Assembly: GCF_030698175.1 (NCBI RefSeq)
Contig: NZ_JAUYNT010000024.1
Coordinates: forward strand, 1-64,000
Length of the DNA: 64,000 bases
Direction of reading: 5' to 3'
From: Pseudomonas sp.
GTDB lineage: Bacteria; Pseudomonadota; Gammaproteobacteria; Pseudomonadales; Pseudomonadaceae
Shown: piece by piece, positions 26,204 through 33,517 of the stretch
Position numbering within the stretch: position 1 is the stretch's first letter
Layout: each line of letters opens with the position of its first letter
Made by a program: the position numbers and the translations under genes
The notes under the pieces: model-generated
Seen by the model: the letters and a program-made list of their open reading frames with translations, nothing else
Database searches by the model: none
What the model was told of the DNA's origin: nothing

Positions 26204-26899
26204 ATGCCTGAATTACTTGCGGGATTTACGCGTCGTTTGCATGGCGAATGGTTGCCTTCATTCTGCGACGCGCCACACCGCAACTATACGTCCGCAGGCT
26301 TTAGGGATGAGTCCATCCATAAGCTAACTGAGTTTGATGCGCACTGGTTTATGCAGGCGGTTGATGCGCGGCTGGTTTCTCAGTCGGATGGGTTTTTCCT
26401 GGCGCCTCGCAGCAAGGCGAAGGAGCAGATATTTTGGCAGGGTGCCAAAGCCCAGAGTCCACGGCCTATCACCTTGTGGCTGGAGCCGGTCATCACGATC
26501 GGCGCCCTCGCTAGACTCAGCCAGCAATTTGGTTGGCCCGCCGCCAATCTGGGCGCCCAATCCAAAACTTGGGAGTTTGATTTGGTGTGTTATGGCGCGT
26601 CGTCCGATGTCGAGCTGATCTGTTGTGAGGTTAAGAAGCACAGCAAAGAAATAGCTCAGCTTTTGCATTACATGCATTTGCACTGTGCCTTGGCTCCTCA
26701 TGCGGAGGAGCCTTCAGACCCCAAGGAGCGCAATGCTTATCGCAAGGTTCAGGGCATCAGAGTTTCTTGGCCTCGTTACTTTTGGGCGCTGGGCCCCGGT
26801 GGAGAAGGCCAGGTTTTCCGCGTTCAGAGAGAGCAGGAAACTCAGAAGTTCAGTCTGATTCCCATTGCTGAAGATTCGCTAATGTATGCAGAAGCCTGA
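26204..26899 (+). CDS. Probable PD-(D/E)xK nuclease-fold protein
   Basis: This 231-residue protein is not a family I can name. The central segment TWEFDLVCYGASSDVELICCEVKK has the Asp and Glu-x-Lys spacing of a PD-(D/E)xK nuclease core. The C-terminal part contains VSWPRYFWALGPGGEGQVFRV. ATG 26204 is the first good start; the TTG at 26180 is unlikely. The G+C content is higher than in the two preceding genes, so it may have another origin. A terminator follows. Nuclease activity is an inference from one motif. Confidence 0.68.
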   Translation: MPELLAGFTRRLHGEWLPSFCDAPHRNYTSAGFRDESIHKLTEFDAHWFMQAVDARLVSQSDGFFLAPRSKAKEQIFWQGAKAQSPRPITLWLEPVITIGALARLSQQFGWPAANLGAQSKTWEFDLVCYGASSDVELICCEVKKHSKEIAQLLHYMHLHCALAPHAEEPSDPKERNAYRKVQGIRVSWPRYFWALGPGGEGQVFRVQREQETQKFSLIPIAEDSLMYAEA

Positions 26900-26927
26900 A
26901 AAATGGACTGATTTGTTTTCCCCTTGA

Positions 26928-26961
26928 TTCTTGGTAGTCGCGCAAACGCTACCAAGTTTTA
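26928..26961. terminator. Terminator hairpin after the nuclease-like gene
   Basis: CTTGGTAG pairs with CTACCAAG around an inner CGC/GC stem, followed by TTTTA on the plus strand. It overlaps the 3' end of the small minus-strand gene, so it could serve both directions. Confidence 0.7.
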
Positions 26962-27143
26962 TCGCGCAGCCCTTCGGTACATTCCTTTACGTCATCGTCG
27001 ATGACGTTTCCCGGCTTGATGCACTCTTTCATGCTTTTGCGTGTGCCTCGGTTGGCTTCGCGTTCGCGCTGATCCTGCATTTGCAGATTGCTGCGGGCGC
27101 CTTCGGCCAGCGGGCCTTTTCCGCCGGCCATAAGCTCCATCAT
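26949..27143 (-). CDS. Small hypothetical hydrophilic protein
   Basis: This 64-residue, strongly charged protein (MAGGKGPLAEGARSNLQM at the start, KPGNVIDDDVKECTEGLR near the end) looks like a real soluble small protein, whereas the overlapping plus-strand frame is an unlikely Cys/Leu/Phe-rich read. A GGGGAGA ribosome-site-like stretch lies upstream of the ATG. I recall similar small proteins in other pseudomonads but no function. It is divergent from hipB and sits between a terminator and the hip operators. Confidence 0.5.
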   Translation of the reverse strand: MMELMAGGKGPLAEGARSNLQMQDQREREANRGTRKSMKECIKPGNVIDDDVKECTEGLRDKTW

Positions 27144-27269
27144 GGTTCTGTTTACGGTCTCCCCGAAGGCTTCTGCGTATGGGGTTGTCGCCTCCTCGCA
27201 GTGATGCCGGTCGTGATTAAATCCGCACGATCATGTGGTTTTTCTTGTGAGTTGAGCCATGGTTGCTAC

Positions 27270-27392
27270 AATCCTCATGATAGTGAGGATTTATCTATCC
27301 CTGCCTTGTCGCGGGTGGTATTCCTCAAGAGCTAAAGGATTTTGTGTCAGGTGGTTCGACTCCGCACACATTCCTCATGATCAGAAGGATTT
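27270..27392. promoter_or_regulatory. Three phased HipB operators
   Basis: Three similar inverted repeats of the form TCCTCA-N6/8-AGGAT lie at 27271, 27321 and 27371, exactly 50 bp apart. The first is a perfect palindrome (AATCCTCA and TGAGGATT). The last ends 5 bp before the hipB ATG. Their layout matches the multi-operator control of E. coli hipBA, although the core differs from TATCC-N8-GGATA. HipB binding is inferred. Confidence 0.8.
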
Positions 27393-27396
27393 ACAG

Positions 27397-27705
27397 ATGA
27401 AGTTCGAAATCGATTCTCCGGCAAAGCTCGGCACTGTGATCCGTGCAAGCCGTAAAGCCATGGGGCTTCGCCAGGATGATGCGGCCGGTAGCATCGGTGT
27501 CAGCGAGAATTTCCTCGGCAAGGTGGAGCGCGGCGGTGAGACGGTGCAGTGGGGCAAGCTCTTCCAGGTAATGAAGGAGTTAGGTCTTATCGTGACCGTT
27601 GAGGTGCCGGAAGAATTTTCGGTGCTGACGCAGAACCACCTGCAGCACATCCGCAACAGATCGACGCACAGCAGCAAGAGCGCTGCCCCGCGTGAGGCTG
27701 AGTAA
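27397..27705 (+). CDS. hipB: HipB antitoxin, XRE-type
   Basis: This 102-residue antitoxin has the helix-turn-helix LGTVIRASRKAMGLRQDDAAGSIGVSENFLGKVERGG, followed by the short tail MKELGLIVTVEVPEEF typical of HipB. It represses the operon and sequesters HipA. ATG 27397 was chosen over the open frame from 27259 because that frame runs through all three operators. AGAAGGATT provides the ribosome site inside the third operator, so HipB binding could also affect translation or transcription start. Confidence 0.9.
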   Translation: MKFEIDSPAKLGTVIRASRKAMGLRQDDAAGSIGVSENFLGKVERGGETVQWGKLFQVMKELGLIVTVEVPEEFSVLTQNHLQHIRNRSTHSSKSAAPREAE

Positions 27706-29012
27706 TGGCTCGCGAATTATACGTGTGGATCAACCACGCCCGAATCGGTGCGCTGCAGGAGCAGAACGGTTTATGGACGTTCGGCTATAGCCAGGCATGG
27801 CTGAGTAGCCCTGACGCCTATCCGCTGTGCCCTGGTTTGCCGCTGCAGGCCGAGGCGCATATTGACGGTGCCTCTGTTCGTCCGGTGCAGTGGTATTTCG
27901 ACAACCTGCTGCCGGAGGAGGGGCAGCGCAGGCTGATTGCCAATGCCGCTCGGGTGTCTGAGGCGGACGCTTTTGGTCTGTTGTCGCACTTCGGGGCGGA
28001 ATCGGCCGGCTCAATCACGCTGCTGCCTGCCGATCAGGTGCCAGCGGAGGGTGGCCTGCAATTGTTGCCCTATGAGGAGCTATCGCGGCGCATTCGGGAA
28101 ATGCCGCAGATCCCGCTGGCGGAACGCTCCGCTAAGCGTATGTCGCTGGCCGGCGCTCAGCACAAGGTGGCGATTGTCTATGACCAGGGCCAATTGTTCG
28201 AACCAACAGGCAGTGCTCCGTCAACGCATATCCTCAAGCCTGATCACCCCGGCGAGGCTTGGGCGCACTCGGTTATTAATGAGTGGTTTGTCATGACGCT
28301 GGCAGCAAAGGTTGGCTTGAATGTGCCTGCAGTGCATCGGCGCTATGTGCCTGAGCCGGTCTATCTAATTGAACGATTTGATCGCCGCATTGGCGTACAG
28401 GGTTGGGAGCGCTTGCACTGCATAGATGCCTGTCAGTTGCTGGGCCTTGATCGGAGTTACAAATACATCGAGGGTAGTATTGACCGCCTGCGAGACATAA
28501 ACGCCCTGTGCACGCCTGCAGCCAAGGTGCGCTTGGCGCTGTTTCAATGGCTGGTGTTCAATGTGTTGGTTGGCAATGAGGATGCTCATCTGAAGAACCT
28601 CAGTTTTATGCTGACGGGCAAGGCGGTGATGTTGGCGCCGTTCTATGACTTGTTATGCACTGCGGTCTACGGCACGCGGGCTTTTGGTCAAGATAGTTGG
28701 CCTCAGCAGGCGGAGATGGCTTGGCCGATCCTGGGTGTGCGGCGGCTGCAACAGATTAACTTGCCGGTGTTACTCGCCGCCGGTGAGGCGCTGGGAATCA
28801 AGTCGGCGACCGCCAGAAACGCGATTAAGAAGCTGGTTGCCGCCGTTCAGGATCATGCGCAGAAGCTTTTGGCCGAAACCGAGAGGGAGAATCAGCTGCT
28901 CGCGCAAAGCAATGCCGGCATTCGGGCGACCTTGGGCGGGGAGTTGAGGCTGCTGCGGGCAATCGTCAGTATCGTGATCGCCGAGATGTCCCGTCAGCTT
29001 GCTGATGAATAG
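27705..29012 (+). CDS. hipA: HipA serine/threonine kinase toxin
   Basis: This 435-residue HipA-family kinase is expected to phosphorylate glutamyl-tRNA synthetase or another synthetase and so induce growth arrest. The gatekeeper/activation segment is SLAGAQHK (147-154), with Ser147 equivalent to the autophosphorylation serine of E. coli HipA. The ATP-site lysine is in HILKPDHPG (Lys178). The catalytic loop is NEDAHLKN (Asp293, Asn298) and the metal-binding Asp315 lies in APFYDLL. All residues are present, so the toxin looks active. The start overlaps the hipB stop by one base, and the gene ends 47 bp before att copy 2. Confidence 0.92.
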   Translation: MARELYVWINHARIGALQEQNGLWTFGYSQAWLSSPDAYPLCPGLPLQAEAHIDGASVRPVQWYFDNLLPEEGQRRLIANAARVSEADAFGLLSHFGAESAGSITLLPADQVPAEGGLQLLPYEELSRRIREMPQIPLAERSAKRMSLAGAQHKVAIVYDQGQLFEPTGSAPSTHILKPDHPGEAWAHSVINEWFVMTLAAKVGLNVPAVHRRYVPEPVYLIERFDRRIGVQGWERLHCIDACQLLGLDRSYKYIEGSIDRLRDINALCTPAAKVRLALFQWLVFNVLVGNEDAHLKNLSFMLTGKAVMLAPFYDLLCTAVYGTRAFGQDSWPQQAEMAWPILGVRRLQQINLPVLLAAGEALGIKSATARNAIKKLVAAVQDHAQKLLAETERENQLLAQSNAGIRATLGGELRLLRAIVSIVIAEMSRQLADE

Positions 29013-29059
29013 CCTGGTTACCTGCACTGGGCGCAGCTTAGGCACATTCTATGCGCAAC

Positions 29060-29150
29060 CCAGAAACGACAAAGGCCTACCCGAAGGTAAGCCTTTGTTT
29101 TGTATGGTAGCAACGAGTGGACTTGAACCACCGACCCCAGCATTATGAAT
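29060..29150. repeat. att repeat, copy 2
   Basis: This 91-bp direct repeat is identical to the segment at 37931-38021: the terminator hairpin plus the tRNA-Met 3' half through CCGACCCCAGCATTATGAAT. It marks the border between unit 1 and unit 2. Confidence 0.93.
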
Positions 29151-29214
29151 CGCTCTAGTCCGCCCCTGTTGAGCCTGAGAGTCCCATAAAAAGGGGCTTT
29201 TAGTGTTGATCTAA

Positions 29215-29260
29215 CCTCGCTAAAACAGAGCTTTACAGAAAAAAGGCCTGATGTAGTCAC
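29215..29260. repeat. Element left-end motif, copy L2
   Basis: A 46-bp block beginning CCTCGCTAA and ending ATGTAGTCAC, 68 bp after the TATG of att copy 2, gapless against L1 and L3. Confidence 0.8.
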
Positions 29261-29352
29261 CTCGTTTCGACGCATGCGTGGCGGATTCTGCAAGGGGTAT
29301 CAAGCCCGTTTAAGCTATACTAGACAAGCAAAAACACTGGAGACCGCCCCCT

Positions 29353-29523
29353 ATGACTACCCTAACGTTGCAAGCCAAGAAGGCTTATTGCGCAAAAACT
29401 CGTCGGTCTAATTATGCGGCTAGCCTTCGGCTTGAAGGTTTCAATAGCTCACTCGCTGATGCGCAAAAACCGCTGCCAACTCGCGATGCCGTGTTGAGCG
29501 CATACGGCTGCAAACAGGCCTAG
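29353..29523 (+). CDS. yhfG: YhfG-family antitoxin of Fic
   Basis: This 56-residue protein resembles E. coli YhfG, the small gene upstream of fic. It carries SLRLEG (residues 24-29), which fits the inhibitory (S/T)xxxE(G/N) motif known from VbhA-type class I Fic antitoxins, where the Glu blocks productive ATP binding. The TAG stop shares one base with the GTG start of fic, so translation is coupled. A TATACT -10-like box lies about 35 bp upstream of the ATG. Confidence 0.85.
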   Translation: MTTLTLQAKKAYCAKTRRSNYAASLRLEGFNSSLADAQKPLPTRDAVLSAYGCKQA

Positions 29524-30122
29524 TGTTGGACAAATACGGAGTTGGGCAAGACTCCTATTGTTATCCTAGTACAAGCGTTCTGATCAATCGCCTTGGGCTT
29601 ATGGATGATGATCTGCTCGGTCAGGCTGAGCATGATCTAACGCAGATTGCCGCTAGCGAAATCGATTTTGAACTCCCGCCCTACAACCTTGCGTATCTGC
29701 AGCAAATCCATCGGTATTTGTTCAGGGATGTATACGATTGGGCTGGCGAGATTCGTACTGTCGATATTTCCAAAGCGGATACCCGCTTCTGCAACGTCAA
29801 TCGTATTGAGCCTGAGGCCAACAAGCTGTTTTTGGCGCTATCAAAAGCCAACTGGCTTGAAGGGCTTGAGCGCTCGACCTTGGTTGTCGCTGTGGCTGAG
29901 CTTTTTGGCGACCTCAACGTTATTCATCCCTTTCGTGAGGGCAATGGTCGGGCTCAGCGCATCTTGTTCGAGCACATCATCGTCAACGCTGGCTATGAAA
30001 TTGACTGGTGGGTGGTCGGCGAAGGCGAGTGGATTCAAGCCAACATTGGTGCGGTGGTTTGCGATTACACGGCCCTGATCGGCATTTTTGATAGATGTAT
30101 TGGCAGCCAGATCACAGCCTAG
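29523..30122 (+). CDS. fic: Fic-domain AMPylase toxin
   Basis: This 199-residue Fic protein carries the complete active motif HPFREGNGRAQR (residues 135-146), with the catalytic His135 and anion-binding GNGR, so it should transfer AMP to a target hydroxyl. RYLFRDVYDWAGEIRTVDISK is the usual upstream Fic segment. Start is GTG 29523, one base inside the yhfG stop. Class I arrangement: inhibition in trans by YhfG. This pair is the whole content of unit 2. A hairpin terminator follows at once. The target is unknown. Confidence 0.92.
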   Translation: MLDKYGVGQDSYCYPSTSVLINRLGLMDDDLLGQAEHDLTQIAASEIDFELPPYNLAYLQQIHRYLFRDVYDWAGEIRTVDISKADTRFCNVNRIEPEANKLFLALSKANWLEGLERSTLVVAVAELFGDLNVIHPFREGNGRAQRILFEHIIVNAGYEIDWWVVGEGEWIQANIGAVVCDYTALIGIFDRCIGSQITA

Positions 30123-30147
30123 ACGCCCTATGACCCAGGGCGTTTTC
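30123..30147 (+). terminator. Terminator of yhfG-fic
   Basis: ACGCCCT pairs with AGGGCGT around a 7-base loop and is followed by TTTT, directly after the fic stop codon. Confidence 0.8.
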
Positions 30148-30162
30148 GATGAGGGCCAAGCA

Positions 30163-30285
30163 TGTGATTATGAATAGCCCTAATGTGTCCTCGCTGTACC
30201 GGAGAAGCCCGCAGAATGAGGTTTTCAGCGGTGCCCAGTCCTCACTAAAAAATAATCATCCAGAAAAATGGGCAGATGTAGTTAC
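30163..30285. repeat. Decayed att core and left-end motif L3
   Basis: GATTATGAAT (30166-30175) matches the att core ATTATGAAT, but the tRNA 3' half on its left is lost. Exactly 68 bp after its TATG lies a 46-bp block (30240-30285; CCTCACTAA ... ATGTAGTTAC) that aligns without gaps to L1 and L2. The identical spacing argues for a genuine former left end of unit 3. Confidence 0.72.
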
Positions 30286-31361
30286 TCTTTCTCATCGTCA
30301 TAAATAAGCACCGGGTGTGCGCGAAATGCACCGCCTCCGTCATACTTTGAAAAATTTACTGATGCACCTTTTTTAATAGAATTTGGGCCGTAGACACTTT
30401 CTTTGTGAAAGAAAACGTTGCCATCCTCTTGTGAAATAAATCCCCAGGAGTTATGTAGGAAATTGTTTATAGTGCCTTCGTGTCTAGGTGCTACTGCGTA
30501 GCATAACTGACAGCATTTGCTTACTAGTTCATCCGCTGTTGGTCTTTCATTCGGGGATTTTTTTAAACAGGAGAGTGCGATAGAAAGTAATTCTTTGGCA
30601 AGAGGGCTGAATTGTGGATTGCGGAGCAGGAAGTTTGGTGCAGGTTCAATGTCTACATTTAGTATTTTTTGAACTGCTTTAAGTCCGTTTCCGAAAGGTA
30701 AAAGTCCAGTGATTAATTGATAATACATTGCGCCAATGGACCATACATCGGCGGGTGGTCCAACTTCATGAGGCGTTTCTATCGCTTCTGGTGCCATATA
30801 AGGTAAAGCACCAACTGCAGTTTGTGACATCGATATCGTTGAGGGGCCGCCCATAGCTGCATCAGTGAGCTCTTCCCCAGCCATTTTGGCAATGCCAAAA
30901 TCAGTTATCTTTAGTGAGGTAAGAGAGTATTCGCCACTTACCATTACATTTGAAGGTTTTAGATCTCTGTGTATTACTCCTGCATGGTGCGCGGCAGCTA
31001 ACCCTTTAGCTAGTTGATTGAATACTCTGGCTGCAAGGTATGGGTCTAAGAATTTTGATTTTACAAGTAGTGCTTCTTGTAGATCTTTTCCTTCAATTAG
31101 TTCTTCAATTAAATATCTATTGTCGCCCTCTCTAACATAATCAAGTGTTTTGGCTACGTTATGATGGTTTACTTTTGCGGCTACTATTGCGCTACGTTTA
31201 AAACGTTTGGTGGCTGAGCTGTTTTTCGGGGTTTTTAAAGCAACAAATCTGTCCAGTAATTGATCGTGCGCTTTGTAAACATATTGCATGCCCCCTTCGC
31301 CAATTTGGCCATGAATTGTGTATCGATTACCTATTATATTTCCGGCTGCATGCTGTGTCAT
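30282..31361 (-). CDS. Ser/Thr protein kinase with C-terminal cold-shock domain
   Basis: This 359-residue Hanks-type kinase has all key residues: glycine loop GEGGMQYVYK (21-30), Lys43 in VALK, HRDLKPSN (131-138), DFG (154-156), MAPE (189-192) and DVWSIG. After the kinase domain comes a segment (about 298-355) that reads as a cold-shock domain: SWGFISQEDG (RNP1-like), VFFHK (RNP2-like) and then SIKKGASVNF. Such domains bind single-stranded DNA or RNA. No transmembrane helix is seen. The gene is AT-rich and ends within the left-end motif of unit 3. It overlaps the second kinase by one base. A defence or lysogeny-control role is inferred from the kinase modules known in Pf prophages. Confidence 0.85.
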   Translation of the reverse strand: MTQHAAGNIIGNRYTIHGQIGEGGMQYVYKAHDQLLDRFVALKTPKNSSATKRFKRSAIVAAKVNHHNVAKTLDYVREGDNRYLIEELIEGKDLQEALLVKSKFLDPYLAARVFNQLAKGLAAAHHAGVIHRDLKPSNVMVSGEYSLTSLKITDFGIAKMAGEELTDAAMGGPSTISMSQTAVGALPYMAPEAIETPHEVGPPADVWSIGAMYYQLITGLLPFGNGLKAVQKILNVDIEPAPNFLLRNPQFSPLAKELLSIALSCLKKSPNERPTADELVSKCCQLCYAVAPRHEGTINNFLHNSWGFISQEDGNVFFHKESVYGPNSIKKGASVNFSKYDGGGAFRAHPVLIYDDEKE

Positions 31362-32032
31362 TAAAGGAGTATCTCCGGATTCGATATGTCGAATATAATG
31401 AATTCGCGATCGTTTGCGCGTCGTTGGGGGGAGCCAAGCGCAACAACACAGCTGCCGGGAAGTTCGGCATTTGTTGAGACTAATCTGTTATTTATGTAGA
31501 CTTCACTAACTATATTCGTGGCTATGAAATCTGTTCCGTTGTATTCAATTACTATTTTTCCTATGCCTATTAGTTCTAGTGCAATGCCTCTGTTTTTGGT
31601 GTTTAAATAAGTGGCTGTGCCGCGATGCACTACTAAGGCCTGATGCTGGTTAATAAGTATGTGTTTTGCAAGTGTGTCGCGCAGGGCCGTAATGCTCGGG
31701 CGGTTTGCAGGGTTGTGTTGCAAGCATAGATTTAGGATTTCTATAACTTCAGCGTCCAGCGATATTGGTGTTAGATTAAAGTGATGCGGGGCAACTGGGC
31801 GGCCGTTTGAGTATATTAATTCGTTTGGTAGTGTTCCAGAAGCAAGGAATAATGCTGTTGCTCCGAATGAATATACGTCTATGGCTGTTGTGAAACTCGG
31901 ATTGTCAGTGTATAGCTCTGGCGCCGCAAAGCCGTGAGTTCCAATGAAGCCAACTGTTTCGGCATTGAATCCTGTTTTTCTTGCTAGTCCAAAGTCATAT
32001 ATTTTTATGACCCCTTCTGGGTCTAGCTGCGG
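31361..32032 (-). pseudogene. Truncated Ser/Thr kinase with FHA-like tail
   Basis: This frame holds only the C-terminal part of a second kinase. It begins at DPEGVIKIYDFGLARKTG (DFG loop), continues through GFAAPELY (APE), AIDVYSFGATALF and CLQHNPANRPSI, and then has a tail with EVYINNRLVSTNAELPGS and VVALGSPQRR that resembles an FHA domain. The N-lobe, the ATP lysine and the HRD motif are missing. Upstream the frame hits a stop at 32033-32035 exactly where phage coat-gene sequence begins, so a deletion removed the 5' end. A short ATG-initiated product (31361-31723) would be just the tail. It overlaps the intact kinase by one base, so the two were one operon. Confidence 0.8.
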
Positions 32033-33197
32033 CTACTGATGGTTATTATTTAAGGTCAAAGCCTGATGTTTTTTTTGAGACCGCCATTGAGGTTTGCACC
32101 TCAGTTATTCCCGATCTAATCAACACCACCGGCATCACCATCACTGGCGTGTCTCATGCCAGTACCTATAACGGCTGTGTTTTCACCTACACCATTAACT
32201 CAAACGGCACTACGGGTTCTGGCGGCTTCAATATGACCGGCAACGTGCCGGCCTTAATTAATCAATACACCTGCCAAGCGGATGAGCCTGCATCGATCAC
32301 TTGGCCGCTGGGGCCGCGTGATACCTCCTTTCCAAACAACGTAAATCCCGCCACGGCCACCGTCCCGCCGTTTCCGGTGTGCACGGCTGGTTGCAAGGTC
32401 GCTAAGGTTTCGGTTGATAGCTGCTACGCCATCAATGACCAAGTGCCGACGTTTATGCACTGTGATTACAACGTCAAAAAAACCGGCGAAACCTGTTCAA
32501 CGGCCGACACTGCCCCCAAACCCGATACCAGCAAATGCCCGCCCGGAACGGTGCTTTCCGGCAGCAGTTGCGTTGCTGATCCGCCACCTGATCCCTGCAT
32601 TGATAACCCTGCCGGCCCCGGTTGTACCCCGCCAGTCGATCCGTGCGTTGCCAACCCGAGCGGCCCCGGTTGCACGCCCCCGTAGATCCCTGTGTTGCCA
32701 ATCCATCGGGGGCGGGCTGTCCGGGTGGTGGTACTGATCCCGGTGACGGCACGACTCCCGGCACAGGCACCGGGCCGGGCACAGGCTCACAACCGACCCC
32801 CGGCTCTGCTGGCGGTTTGGCCTGTGGCGATGTGTTCGTCTGCTCGGGCGACTCAATCGCCTGTGTCACGGCCGAGCTGGAAAAAATCCAGATGTGTAAT
32901 GGCGTGCGTAACAGCGACTACAACGGCGCAGGCAAAACCACCATCGGCGAAGCGCTGCAAGATCCCGATGGCGACCTAGAAGAAAGCGAAGTTCACCTCG
33001 AATCGCTCTTTTCCGGCCACACCCGCTTTCTCCCGAGCACTTGCCCGCCGGCGCAAAGTTTTACGGTCTTCGGCCGCCAATACGCCTTCAAAAATGATCT
33101 GTTCTGCAACTTTGCGACCTCCATGTCATGGCTGGTGGTGGCCATGGCCAGCCTGACGGCCGCTATGTACATCGGCCAATCGTTCGGGAATTCATAA
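32026..33197 (+). pseudogene. Inovirus pIII/TspB-like attachment protein, truncated and frameshifted
   Basis: This is the remnant of the minor coat (adsorption) protein of a Pf-like filamentous phage. The 5' end and signal peptide are missing; sequence starts near AATDGYYLRSKPDVFFE, abutting the kinase fragment. After the repeats DPCIDNPAGPGCTPPV and DPCVANPSGPGCTPP a C5 tract (32677-32681) is one base short and gives a stop at 32683. The other frame continues with VDPCVANPSGAGCPGG, a Gly/Thr/Pro linker (GDGTTPGTGTGPGTG), a Cys-rich TspB-like domain (CGDVFVCSGDSIACV) and a C-terminal membrane anchor. Two independent lesions make it non-functional. Confidence 0.82.
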
Positions 33198-33198
33198 A

Positions 33199-33507
33199 AT
33201 GTATTACGCCTATTTCGCCCTGATGCTATTCGACATTGTTGGCCGGCTGGTCACCACCGGCATGCGTTATCTGTCCATCGGTGCTGTGACCTATTACGGC
33301 GTTAATTTTGTCGTCAGCGAGGCCAAGGATTACATCTTGGCCAACTTCATTACCGCGCCGCCGTTGGTGCAACACATCCTCGGCCTGATGAAAGTCGATG
33401 TGGCGGTAAACATCCTGTTGAGCGCGGTCGGCATGCGGCTGATCTTGGCCGGCATCGACAAGGTGGCCGACGGTCGCAAGAAATATCAAACCGTGTTCCG
33501 GGCGTAG
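33199..33507 (+). CDS. Inovirus pVI-like minor coat protein (DUF2523-type)
   Basis: This 102-residue protein has at least two hydrophobic helices and the pattern of the DUF2523 proteins found between the pIII and zot genes of filamentous phages. Pf phages have a gene of this size at the same place. It starts one base after the pIII remnant and ends 10 bp before zot. The role as virion-end protein is inferred from synteny. Confidence 0.8.
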   Translation: MYYAYFALMLFDIVGRLVTTGMRYLSIGAVTYYGVNFVVSEAKDYILANFITAPPLVQHILGLMKVDVAVNILLSAVGMRLILAGIDKVADGRKKYQTVFRA

Positions 33508-33517
33508 GGGCTGACTG

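Noticed and set aside
26931..27335. A 134-codon plus-strand frame before hipB
   Set aside because: It runs through the hip operators and reads as Cys/Phe-rich non-protein sequence; the minus-strand frame in the same place looks more like a protein.
31361..31723. The 120-codon ATG-initiated frame as an independent small gene
   Set aside because: The frame continues upstream with clear kinase C-lobe sequence to 32032, so it is the tail of a truncated kinase.
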